From NCBI GenBank assembly GCA_022113835.1, contig JAILWY010000014.1:9549501-9613500 (forward strand): 64,000 nucleotides of DNA. Direction: 5' to 3'. The notes below the pieces were generated by a model. The model worked only from the letters and a program-made list of their open reading frames with translations. It did not search any database and was not told the origin of the DNA. Below, one piece after another: positions 25,151-35,880 of the stretch. The translations under genes were made by a program, and so were the position numbers. The stretch's first letter is position 1. The number at the start of each line of letters is the position of its first letter. The DNA is from Atopsyche davidsoni (Eukaryota > Arthropoda > Insecta > Trichoptera > Hydrobiosidae).

Positions 25151-27416
25151 TACAATAGCCATCAAAGCCTACTCTACATCTAGAGTTTCTCAATTGCCTG
25201 TTATTTAATTTAATAGCACTTAAAATGTAAAATTAAAAAGACTTAAGAGAAATAGAAGTGTTTATTTTAAAATGCTCTCATGTTTTCGTATTATTTAAAA
25301 TATAGGCATTAATATATACACAATTTAGAGGATTTGAGTTTTAGGTATAATTCATTAAATAGAAAAGCTTAAAATATATTTATAATCTGATGCTTACTTC
25401 TTGAATATTTTACATAGAAACAATGTTAAATATATACTTTATTATAAAAAGGTAACTTTATGTGAATAAATCTTCAAGTTCTGACATGAAGTCGTTATAA
25501 TAAAAATTATACATAGCTACCCACATTTCTCAAGTATTGCTTATTAGGAATTAAAATATAATAAACCTGCTTGTAAAGATTGAGAAGTTGTATTTTAAGA
25601 GTGCTTGGTTTCAAAGGTTCCTCGCCGTCTGCTTGAAACACAAAAACGGGAATACCTCACGTATCTCGAGTACTCGGAGGGAGTCCTTCGCTTCCATACT
25701 GAGAATCCTTTATTATAATTAGGTGGGTACTCACACAACAAGCAAATGATTTACGATGAAAAAGACTTGTGGTTTTAATTTATATGTTTTGAATGAAAAT
25801 TTTACTGATATATTATACAGGTAATCTATTTAAATTAACATTAAAACATGCACACACACACATACTAGATGTACGTGTATGTGCTATTATTTGACTTATA
25901 TAACATAAGAACACATCAAATTAAATTTATTACACTAAACTGTATATGAATAATGATTAAATAAGAAGTATACTCAGAAGAAGGTGTGTATAATTTTCTT
26001 CGCATACTTTTCTAATTCTTTCCTAGAATACTGAGGTAACAGGCCGGAATGTTAATGTTGGCATCTGGTGAGAGCTAAGAGGTTGTTTCAAGAATAACAT
26101 GACAAGGTATTCATTGAACTCTAAAATTACAAAGGCAAGTTCCGTACATGGAAACACCACATCTCAAAACACACTCAAGAATGCCAGGCAAATTGAAACC
26201 ATTATTCATATATCCACTTATGTACATTGCTTATAGTATATATATATCCATTTATGTATATTGCGTTAAGAAAAGCTAACCCTTCATGGACAGATAATTT
26301 TGAATATTAAACTAAAACAACATTTTAATACTTTTTTTATCTAATAGATACACGTTGACGCTTTTTTGGTATGCTTATAGATATATGAGGATAATACCAG
26401 TGGTGTTTTAATTAAACTTAATTCTAAGCTCATGTTTCATGTTTTAGCTCCAGTTTAAGAAAATTTTCAATGAAATGAAATGAATATGTTTAATTTTGTG
26501 CATCTGCGGAGTTGAGTGCATTACTTCGATACAGTTTCTTGGAACTTCAAAAGTTACAGCTGTTCACTCGCTGAAATTAACACATCATTGTTAAATCTTT
26601 TTTGGTTGTTTATTTTAACTTATACTAGTTTAATATATTATGGCCGCCATAACGTTGCTGCGGGGGAAATATTACAAGTGCTAATTGCAGATTCAATTTA
26701 TCCACGAACTCCAGATCTTCGATACATTTTACTTTAACAGGCAGATAAAATACACGGTGCAGTGTTGAGTGATTTATTATAGTGCGTTATGGTTTATATT
26801 GTGCAAACATTTTAGCGTATATGCAGCAAATCATTCGCGACCGAATTCTACCGTTTTTTGCATCCTGTACTATATCACAATCATACATTGTGACAGTAGA
26901 TAAATTCATACCCGTATAAATTCAACTTAGGATGATACTGATTTACTGTATAGGTGCTGAGTTAGGTTATCTAGTGCATATATAATCATCGCCACGACGA
27001 AAATTCAAATGATTTTGCTTCAAACAGCAAACGCTTTTACTTTTGATTTTAAATAAGATATTCACTAACGTGAAATACACTCGAAAAGCAAGATTTGTTT
27101 ATACACATTGTACTTTGTTAAATTCGGAAGAAGTATTATATATTTATAAATACTGCCTATTTAAAAAGTCAATTCCTATAAAAAAATAATGAAACAAAAA
27201 TTGAAAAAAAAAATAAAGCGCGTAAACTACAATATACTGTTTATCGAAATTATTTATTGGAAAAAAATATTTTTTGAGTCGTTTACGTGTTAAGAATGCT
27301 ATACTTTAAAATCCCTCTGGATTCATTATAAACGTTTGCTTGCAACCAAAGTACTGTTGATTTGTGTATTTAAAGTGAACCTTACTAGTTTTTAATGAAT
27401 TCAAATTGAATAAAAT

Positions 27417-27747
27417 ATGACTTTCTTTTATTTAAAAAACTGTGCACCAAACGCCGTGATATTTACAACAGCTTTATTTATTTTGTGTTATTTTATATTC
27501 AATAGAAAATTCAGTGATAAATCGATCGCGTTGTCTACAGATATAAGTGTTAACGTTATTGGAAGTTACATTAATAAAATACATATAGAAAAAACAAGTG
27601 TGTCATCAAAGGTACAAAATATATCTACAAGGAAAACATCCAAACTGGAATATCACATTCCCAAATATATGCTGGAGTTGTATAAAAATGAGAGAAATAC
27701 AATACCCGATGTTGATGTGGTAAAAAGTGTAATTCCGGAAAGCATAG
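27417..27747 (+). CDS. BMP exon 1: signal segment and start of propeptide
   Basis: Codes for residues 1-110 plus the first base of codon 111. The donor is ATAG|GTTCAC, a weak consensus chosen because it joins ...[11 protein letters not shown] to exon 2 in phase 1, matching the usual 'R-S-F-I-P' propeptide region. Reading on past the donor meets a stop at 27792. The start was chosen because it is the first ATG after an upstream in-frame stop. Confidence 0.85.
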
Positions 27748-30700
27748 GTTCACATTTCTGCAATTATATATTTTTAAATATTATTGAGATTTGATTTTTA
27801 AAATGGTTGTTTTTAATTAAATTAAAATAAATCTGTAAATGAGGGTATTTTGGCTTTTGTTAGTTTAAAAACACGATGATAATGTAATTGAACCCTCTTA
27901 AAAAAGAAAAAAAAACTGTGTTCCAGTAAAAAAAAATTAAAATTAAAAAAAAATGTTTCAGGATTAAAAAAATCTCTTCTGTTATCGAAGATAAATTGAT
28001 ATTTAAGAATAGAAATAATTTATTCAATTTCTTTTCATGTACATTTTTAAGTTGTTTGAATGACAGGCTGCATTGACATTTTGTCCTTTTTCTTAGTACC
28101 AGTGAGAAGTGACGAGTCGGAATATAATTTTATTCCCTTAAAAATGAAAAATATTGACTGCTTTAATTTGCTGTTTGATATTCCTCAAACCGATTTTTAT
28201 GATTATTTTGCACTCGGAGAGTTTAGAATAAAGACAGTTGTCGAGAAAGAAGACACCATTTTCACATCAGGTATAAAAGCTGAGATTATCCTTCCGTCAA
28301 AATCCTCATTATTTTTTATCGATACCAAATAGACTTGAAGTGCTTTTAAAATGATATATTAAGAGCTTTTACCTTTTCCAGGAGTAAGAAAAGCTCTGAC
28401 AGTAATGTACTTTGATATGATATCAAACAAATATAAATTTGTAAAAAATAAACATATTTATGGCCACAAAAATGCCTGGGAAATTTTTAATATCACTGAA
28501 GCGATTGAAAGCATCTTGAGAATGGACAAACTTTACAAAGAACGTTTACAAATTCAAGTTTGTATAAAAAATGTAGCAGCCGAGCCCCTTTTTAAAAAGG
28601 CTTCGGTAGAATTACGCGATGACATTAAACTCTCGTTGCTGCCACTATCTGAAAATGCCTACTCCGAGCACGACCATCCCCTGGTGTTGCTGTTTTACAA
28701 AATAAAAACCAGTTTAAAGCCGCCGAGGGGTGAGAAAAAAGCTCTCAGAATCGCTGAGGGGGAGCCCGCCTTATTCAATCATATGTTTAATTTAAAACTA
28801 TCGAAAAAAAGGGTCGAAGGTTTCTCAGGGACATTGGAGAGAAATTCAATTTCGACGTCTGCTTATAGCCGGTCGCAATCCCCGGAAAAATCTGATATTA
28901 TATGGAAAAATATTCAAAACCAAAACGAGCCGGGCGTCCGAGATAAAAGGCAAGCGGGAAACACGCAGGATTATGACGGTATCAACAATGTTCGGGAGGA
29001 TGAAAACAAAGGATTTAAGGCTTCGTCTGAAAGGAGAAAGAAACGCTTTTCCAACAGCTGTAAAAGAAAACCTTTGTACGTCAACTTTGCTGATATCAAT
29101 TACGACGCGTGGATAGTCCAGCCCAGTGGATACGAGGTGATAACCCGGGCTGTACATATACATTCGGAACTCGAGCCAGCACGTGTATCGTGGAACTTTC
29201 AGCTAATGTTTTTGTTTTTGGCAGAGGCCTCGTTGCGTGGTTTATTTCAGGCATTTGTTAAATTTGAATGCGTGTTTTGTATTTGTTTTGAGAGCGCTGT
29301 AGTGAGTTAGAAGTTACGATTAGGCTCGATACTTATTGAAGAATCGTGATGAGATTCGCAAATACTGAAAGTTTTAGGCAGTAAATTACTTGTAATTTCA
29401 TTGCTTGATAAATTACAACTGAATATTTATCGTTCAAGTCGTCTTGATTTTTTAAATATTTATTGTGTTCAAAAGTATCTTTTTAACTATACACAACACC
29501 GCATAATCTCCTACAGGTATTTTTTTGTATAAATAAATGATATCCGCTCTGGTTTTCAATTATTTATACAAAAGTTATTATGGTTACGAATGTGTATTAT
29601 CAATTTATTCGATATAAAAATGGGCCCCACGTGACGACTTAAATTGATGAATGCCGATTGATTTTAATTTATTATAAAAATTATTTTTTTCTTAAGATTA
29701 CGTAACCCTTTCCAAATAAGAAAATTATTAGTATCTAAAGCTTAAAAAATCGATATTGTTTCACATTTTTTTCATGTAATTTTTTTTTGTTGTTTGTATG
29801 CTAAGGGTGTTTTTTTTTTGATTTCAGGCTTTTCAGTGTTGGGGTAAGTGCCTGTATCCGATGGCGGCTCACCTAAGCCCAAGCAAGCACGCGGTTGTGC
29901 AGGCCCTCTCGCACAGTGTAGACCCGTCCCGAGCTCACCGGTGAATTAACAAAATGTCTAAATATATCTTAAAACTTATTCATTGATATTCAAAACGTAC
30001 AAAAATGATATTTTACTATAACGCATTAAACATAAATTGAAGAGAGCACTCCCTATTAACAGTTTCGATTATGCTTACTTTTATTGAATATTCATAGATT
30101 CATCTTGTTGAGGGACAAAGCATTTGTTTGGTGAAGATCCATTTTTTATTAATGATTTGAAATAACTTTTTATAATGTCTTCACGTTGAGTTTATTTTAA
30201 CATTTATGCATGACTAGTTTCAAGCAAAAGATTTGGTCATCATCAGATGCAGAGTAAAACAGTTTTGTTTTGCATCTGATGATGATCGAGTCTTTTGGTT
30301 GGAACTAGTCATGCATAAATGTTAAAATAAACTCAACGTGAAGAAATTATAAAAAGTTTTTTCAAATCATTAATAAATATATATATTCAGTTTTTTTTAT
30401 TACTTGATATACGAGTAGTATCAATATATTACAACACAAACTTTAGTAGTAAGCCCTACTGAAATAATGAAGTAAAACTGAGTTACTGCCTTCTTCATCA
30501 GGCCTTGTGTCCTAGATTTGACAAAATGTTTCCCCGTTTGTGGAGTTTGAATAACAAGTAAATATGTACTAAAATTAAATTTAAAATAATCATTATTTTA
30601 CAATACGTATTACACAATTTAAAATGCTGTATTTTATTATTATAGAACATGCTGTGTTCCCACTAAGTTGGGATCTATCTCCATCTTGTACGTAGACTCG

Positions 30701-30766
30701 CGCGGTATCCTCACATATAGATTTGCGTATCAAGACATGGTAGTATTGGAATGTGGTTGTCGGTAA
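27417..30766 (+). CDS. BMP ligand of the TGF-beta family, BMP9/10-like (5 exons)
   Basis: Secreted growth factor precursor expected to signal through BMP type I/II serine-threonine kinase receptors to Smads. CDS = join(27417-27747, 28097-28270, 28382-29136, 29828-29940, 30646-30766): 1494 nt, 497 residues. The ATG follows an in-frame TAA at 27411. Residues about 13-28 form a hydrophobic signal or signal-anchor segment. Propeptide: [11 protein letters not shown] (81-91), [20 protein letters not shown] (about 135-154), [14 protein letters not shown] (about 201-214; N-glycosylation site NIT). Furin-type sites RDKR (355-358) and RRKKR (386-390). The mature domain 391-497 has the seven knot cysteines 395, 424, 428, 460, 461, 494 and 496, with [47 protein letters not shown] and a CGCR end. 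PTKL...SILY and CGCR favour BMP9/10 over ADMP; Dpp and Gbb fit less well. The family call is very firm, the subclass moderate. Confidence 0.93.
28097..28270 (+). CDS. BMP exon 2: propeptide
   Basis: The acceptor is a pyrimidine tract ending TTTTTCTTAG at 28096, and the donor is ATCAG|GTATAA. It codes for the end of codon 111 to residue 168 plus one base: [15 protein letters not shown], then [20 protein letters not shown]. This matches the beta-rich part of TGF-beta propeptides. Confidence 0.88.
28382..29136 (+). CDS. BMP exon 3: propeptide, cleavage sites, start of mature domain
   Basis: The acceptor is ACCTTTTCCAG at 28381, after which G|GA-GTA-AGA reads G-V-R-K-A-L-T-V. The exon holds the rest of the propeptide, a poorly conserved Ser/Asn/Lys-rich stretch (about 300-385), both furin-type motifs, and the first mature cysteine. 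It ends ...WIVQPSGYE at the donor GAG|GTGATA, phase 0. Downstream codons to 29310 lack cysteines and are intron. Confidence 0.93.
29828..29940 (+). CDS. BMP exon 4: mature domain CWGKC segment
   Basis: The acceptor is TTTTTTTTTGATTTCAG at 29827 and the donor is CACCG|GTGAAT. It codes [15 protein letters not shown] then [20 protein letters not shown] (residues 421-457 plus two bases). This supplies cysteines 2 and 3 of the knot and the heel helix. A perfect internal GTAAGT (29844-29849), inside the codons for G-K-C, is a potential cryptic donor. Confidence 0.93.
29941..30645 (+). other. BMP intron 4, holding a fold-back repeat
   Basis: 705-nt intron within the mature-domain coding region. A large palindrome occupies 30134-30377. 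Further on, the minus strand has GGCCTGATGAAGAAGGCAG (about 30487-30506), another repeat-tail-like motif. No coding content. Confidence 0.85.
30134..30377. mobile_element. Fold-back (inverted) repeat, about 244 bp
   Basis: Two arms of about 115 bp are inverted copies at roughly 90% identity. The left arm runs from TTTATTAATGATTTGAAATA through CTTCACGTTGAGTTTATTTT and GCATGACTAGTTTCAAGC to CATCATCAGATGC; the right arm is its reverse complement. The small centre lies near 30257-30268. Each arm read outwards gives CTGATGATGA...GAA(A/C)..TAGTCATGC, a tail pattern of Penelope-like repeats. It looks like two copies inserted head to head, or a fold-back element. In RNA it would form a very stable hairpin. 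Confidence 0.85.
30646..30766 (+). CDS. BMP exon 5: C-terminal end of mature domain
   Basis: The acceptor is TTTTATTATTATAG at 30645. It completes codon 458 (CG+A, Arg) and reads [20 protein letters not shown] then [19 protein letters not shown] and TAA (30764-30766). Length, the CC pair and the C-X-C end match the C-terminus of BMP ligands exactly. No start codon is present, so it is easy to miss. Confidence 0.95.
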
Positions 30767-30868
30767 TATTGAAAATATATTTGCACAAAAGATACACCTA
30801 CAATGAAGATATATCTGCAAAGAAGCGTAAAACGAAGATTTTATGTTCATTTAAATATACATTTTCAC

Positions 30869-30874
30869 AATAAA
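30869..30874 (+). terminator. Polyadenylation signal AATAAA of the BMP gene
   Basis: First AATAAA after the stop codon, 103 nt downstream (TTTTCACAATAAATGAC). A second one follows at about 30919. The true cleavage site cannot be seen. Confidence 0.5.
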
Positions 30875-33800
30875 TGACTGTTGTTTCAGAACTATTTGTA
30901 TTTTCGTAATTTTGAAAAATAAACTTAATCTAGAAATTTATTGATGGTTTCTGCTTTTGTTAATAATCGATTAAGACTCGTGTTTGTACAGTAATTTTTA
31001 GATTAACTAAGATACTGATTTTTTTTTTTTTAAAACAACATGCGTAGATCATCGTGTTTGATTAAATACAGCAATAATCATTTTAGTCCTTAAAATATAC
31101 TCTCTTATTGATTAAATAGCTTAAAACTTTTTTTAATAGTTTTTAAGCATTTAGAGACAACTTACAAATTTAACATAAACAGCAACTATATATTATAATT
31201 TAAGATAGTTTAAAATCAGTATTTTTTAATTAATTTTTTTCAATGAGTTTTGTACTGTGGGTAAATACTTTTTGATAGTCAATTTTGTATGATAAAAAAT
31301 ATTTTCACGATGAAAGATACTCTTACGAATATCCTGCTTGTAGTTAAGTGAAACGTTTTTAGTACTTCCCTGATGAGAGAATTCTGTATACTAAATAATA
31401 ATTAATATAACTTATTAGGCAACCATAGCAACAGTTTCCTTTCATGATCATAAGTTTTGGCAACTTCACATTAGCTCTGCTTATTATTAGACCTCACCGC
31501 AACGTTGCGTGGAAAATCCAGGCCCGAAGCAAAGAGTGACAGCGTCAATTATGAAAACAAATATTTAGTTCCGTCATGTTGTTACAGCTGACAAACAAGC
31601 TTTGAGGGAGAAATCCGAGCGGTTATTTAGATCTAAGACGTAGGAAGTATGGATATCAGTTTAAGTATGATTTCGATTTCCTGTAGTTGAGCTTTCAGGA
31701 ACAAAATTATACATATATACATAATAAATTTCAAAGCATATTATTTATATCGTAAAACTTCCATAAACCACAACAATCTTAAAAGTAATCCATAAAAGTT
31801 ACTCTACTAAATTTATAAATATGTGTAATATTTGTATTTTTTTTTTAAATCAATATTGTTTTATACACTGACTAGAGATACAAAAATATTTGCCATACAT
31901 TTAAACTTTTGTTTTAAAGTAATGGATAAGATGTCGCTTTTTATTTTTATAAGCTATGCATTCCAGTGAAACTCTTTGCAAGAAGTAAATTCTGGTTTCA
32001 GCCACATTTTTGTTTATTTCATGACTTTCGGAACTAGATCATAATACCAAGAAGTTATTTGGTGACTGCTTGTTTATTCTGGATCTTTCCAATTTGAACA
32101 ATTGACATGAATTAAATAGATGAATATAATACAAAATTTATTCAATAATTGTTTTATGGCACACAATACACTGCTGTTTGATTTCTGGTATGCATGAATC
32201 ATTAAATATTATGGTGTAACTATTGCATCAAATAACTAAATTGTTGTGCAACAAACCCAACTAACGAAAACAACTCAGTTATGTAAACACGAAAAATAAA
32301 AATAATTTTTAACGCTTATTTGTTGGATTGTCTAACGAATTATTATCAAGTAATTGAGAAGAAAACATTTTTGGCTGGGCGTCTTTTGGATAAGGGGAAA
32401 TTTTTGTAACGTATGACCTTATCATAACACGTATTTTTCACCCTTAGCCGTAATTTATTTAGAGCTAAAGTTAAATGCATTTTTATCTTGCTGAAGGAAA
32501 TTTTGTTCTTGTTGGTGTGTTGTTGATTGGGGCATTAAGAATTAAAGAAACTTGGTATATCAGATTGAAAGTGTATCAGCCTTTGTTGTTTGTTAGCGTT
32601 TCTTCAAAGTTCATGCATACAGCGAAATGTTTATCAAGTATAATTTATCACCTGTAGTTTCTTCTTGACAGAAAATATGTTGGGGTTAATTAAGAAAACT
32701 TCGTTTCTCGATTGTGTGCAAAAATGTGTAAACAAACTTCCGCCTTCTCGGGAGTAAAATCAAAGAAAAGTTACAGGAAGATAATCCTTTTTTATTACAA
32801 GGTATACTTCTAAGTTGAGCGAAGTTTTAGCAGGATTGTAACATACTTGAAACTTTTGTTATGTTAATTTTAACAAGTAAATAAATAAATAGCATTTTTT
32901 ATAAAATATATAACATGCTGGCGGATCATTTAGTAACAAAAACTTACCGAGTGTCACTTCTTATGCATGTAAATTTTGTCTTCTTTTATTTTAAACGCAA
33001 AAAACAATATTTGCTCTTTACAATCAAACCAACAATAATCTTGACTTACTCTGGTCTTAGTTTTTGCGAGTAATCATATAAAAGCACTTTAAAATTACTA
33101 CCACAGACAAAATAAAACATTATTTGCATTGTTATCTATTTTTTATAAACCTCATAAAAATATGACAGTAACTATAATTTTATATTAAAATAAGTATCGA
33201 TTTTCTTAAAAATAAAAAAATAACTGAAATACTTAAAAATGGCAAGAAATTAGTTATCGAAGAATGCAGTTAACTAACCTTTTTAATTTAAACTTTGTAG
33301 CGACGTTGTTACTTTACTACAATGCAGTTTTTTATAGTTCTTCGCCAGCAAGTAACATGGTATAAGTAGCTTGATATTAAATTGTTGAGGAAACATAAAT
33401 TTTTATGCATGTGATAAATAATATTATAGCAATGGTAAAACTGAACATGGAAATTTATTTCAACAAATCTTTTAAGGCGTAAAGAAGTATTCTGCCTTAA
33501 ATATAAACAAATAAATATGTTATTAGCTTGGCTAGTGTGTATTAAAATGACGTCATAGTTATGTCTTAAATTTTTTAAATTATCACTATGTTTCATAATT
33601 TGAGCAGTAAAATTTATTAGTGTATATAATTTAAATATGTGTATAGAACTTCATTGAAAATAATTTAATTGGAATTGTATAGAAATTTGGTAAAAGGTAT
33701 TCAAAAAAGGATCGTATTTGTAATGTATAAATAAAGTCTTGGACTTAATAATAGAGCCAGGATATTGTATCTATAAATTTCTAAAGCAGCTGGTGTACCT

Positions 33801-35222
33801 GACTATCAGAAAAGTAGCCACATATGAAATATTACACAAGATAAGTCATATTTATTTTCTTTGAAACACATTCAGCCTTAGATCAAGCTATACATTTCAG
33901 AATTAATCAACACTTACAATTAATTCAACACTCTGTCAAAAATATTGAATTACTTACATAACCATAGAAAACGACTGTGAATAATGCATCCAAATATAAA
34001 AACGGAGCTTTTCAAAAAAAATAATTTGAACAACACCATAAAATGATTTTATCTCTATTGTTAGTTAATTACTTTGTTAATAGTTTTCAACAGCAACCTA
34101 CTATAAACTTTTATTACTCTGGGACGAGTACATGAATCTATCGATGCTCCACAATATACTAAAACTATCCGCAATGTGTGTTGTAGTTTCAGTACTTTAT
34201 TGTCTATTGTACAGTTTTCGATAACTCGCAATCTGCTTCGAGGGAGGAAAATCTCGGAGCATTGTGCGGACCTTTTGTGTGAGCAGCGAATAAAATTTAA
34301 TTGTTATTGCGTTCACACACGCCTTTTATTTCACAAGCACAACTGAAGCCTATTTTGTACCGATAAATATTTACCTGATAACGATTTGTGGGTAGTTATT
34401 ATTGTTGAAAATTAATAACATCATTCTATAAAAATAAATATTTACATCGGAATAAATTTTAATAAAAAAATTATGAATATATAATTATAATCAAAATAAA
34501 ACAAAAACCGTTTTATTGAGGGGATTGTATATTTTTATCTTTTGCATAGTAAGAATATTTCAGTGTTTTGGGGTTGCACTTTGTTAAATTATTTGATATT
34601 TTTAATTTCTTGAATATGATAATTGCAAAATAAAATATATGCTCATAAAAGGATTTTAAGTTGTTATCAACTACTAATATATTCCTTTAAAAAAAATACC
34701 TAAGTTGCTCAGTTTTGAGTTTTTTCTTAGAAAAAAATTATACGCTTTAACGGTTTTAACCTCATAGAGCAACGCTTTTTAACGATTTTGAATTTACGGT
34801 TTTTAACAAAAACGAATTATTTTTTTATATGTCAATAAAGAATTGCTGTCAAATGATATTTTATATTAATATTCAACCGTTTTTAAAATAAGTGAGTTTT
34901 TTTGCCCAAATAGCTTTGGGTCTCATAGGGTATTTAAAAAACGTTATTAAAAACAGCGGTAAAATTGTGAAAATATATCAAGTTCTTTTACGTGTAAAAA
35001 ATACATTTTTAAACAGGCCAATTTCGCACAGGCTCGTATCACTTAAAAACGCTAAAAAACTTAGAATATATCGTCCAAAAAACACTCTGCTTTGTATAAG
35101 GTAGGTGCTTTTTGTACAGGGTAAATAATAATGGAAGTCGACGGTGCCTTCCACGAACAACGCGCTCATTACTCCCGGGGCGCTGAGTGAGTGCGGGTAG
35201 CTTCTTCTTCAGTGGGTAATGA
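30875..35222. other. Intergenic, no gene seen
   Basis: AT-rich DNA downstream of the BMP gene. GC-richer, complex patches occur at about 31480-31650, 34120-34300 and 35135-35215. Frames of 60-95 codons have no domain and biased Ile/Lys/Asn/Phe composition, as expected by chance in AT-rich DNA. Confidence 0.5.
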
Positions 35223-35880
35223 GTTCGTCTATAAATGAAGATCTGCAGAAAGCAAAGTGCTTCTACAAGCAAATCAATGTTTCTGTGGAATTCATGATGT
35301 TTCAATAAACACGTTTAGTTATTTACTGAGAGGTATTGCGTACACTAAAATCTTCGCAATTACATAAAACAGCTTCCGTGCAATTCATTCTAAATTATTA
35401 ATTATAAATAAATATTATTATATATATAATAATAAAAGGTTCGTTTAAAAAGGAAGTAGTTCTGTAAGAAGAGGAGTGCTTCTAAGTCAAATCAATTTTT
35501 CAATCGAATTCTCCACGTTTAACTTATTTATTTGCTGTTAGACATTGAATACATTGAAGTATTTTGGATCAAATAAAGTAGTTACTGTGAAACACATTAA
35601 TTTATGAATTAACGTTACACAGTTTCAAAGTCACAATAAAAGATTAATACAAAAATAAAATAGTTCGTATTAAAATAAGGATATAAAAGCGCGGTGTTTC
35701 TACAGGCAAATCAATGTTTCAGTAGGATTCATGAGGTTTATATAATCATAACATAGTTATTTGCTTGAAGGCACTAAGTACACTTACGTGAAGAAACACA
35801 TAAAACGGCTAACGTAAAAATCATCTCTGTATTATTTTACCATACAATATATTTACTATCATTTATATTTAGGTTTTTAA
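35223..35880. repeat. Decayed tandem array, 3 units of about 218 bp
   Basis: Each unit starts with GTTCGT (35223, 35439, 35663). About 35 bp later it has a variant of TGCTTCTACAAGCAAATCAA (35258, 35477, 35695), giving spacings of 219 and 218 bp. Then follow variants of GTTTC-G-GGAATTCATGATGTTT, TTAGTTATTTGCT and ACATAAAACAGCT. Identity is roughly 60-70% between units. No frame spans it. Unrelated in sequence to the 126-bp array at 15024-15460. Confidence 0.75.

Larger units (their letters stand above)
15461..27416. other. Gene-free stretch upstream of the BMP gene
   Basis: About 12 kb of AT-rich DNA. GC-richer islands lie at about 15480-15720, 18400-18620, 19480-19720, 20440-20570, 21270-21480, 22025-22290 and 25610-25720. 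None encodes a recognisable protein. A run of 20 T sits at 16238-16257. A 22-bp direct repeat (TATATCCA-TTATGTA-ATTGC) recurs near 26211 and 26247. Long frames such as 15466-15795 (-) and 24589-24870 (-) lack domains. Non-coding 5' exons or enhancers of the BMP gene could lie here but I cannot place them. Confidence 0.45.

Noticed and set aside
28846..29163. 105-codon minus-strand frame
   Set aside because: Shadow of BMP exon 3, which is clearly coding on the plus strand.
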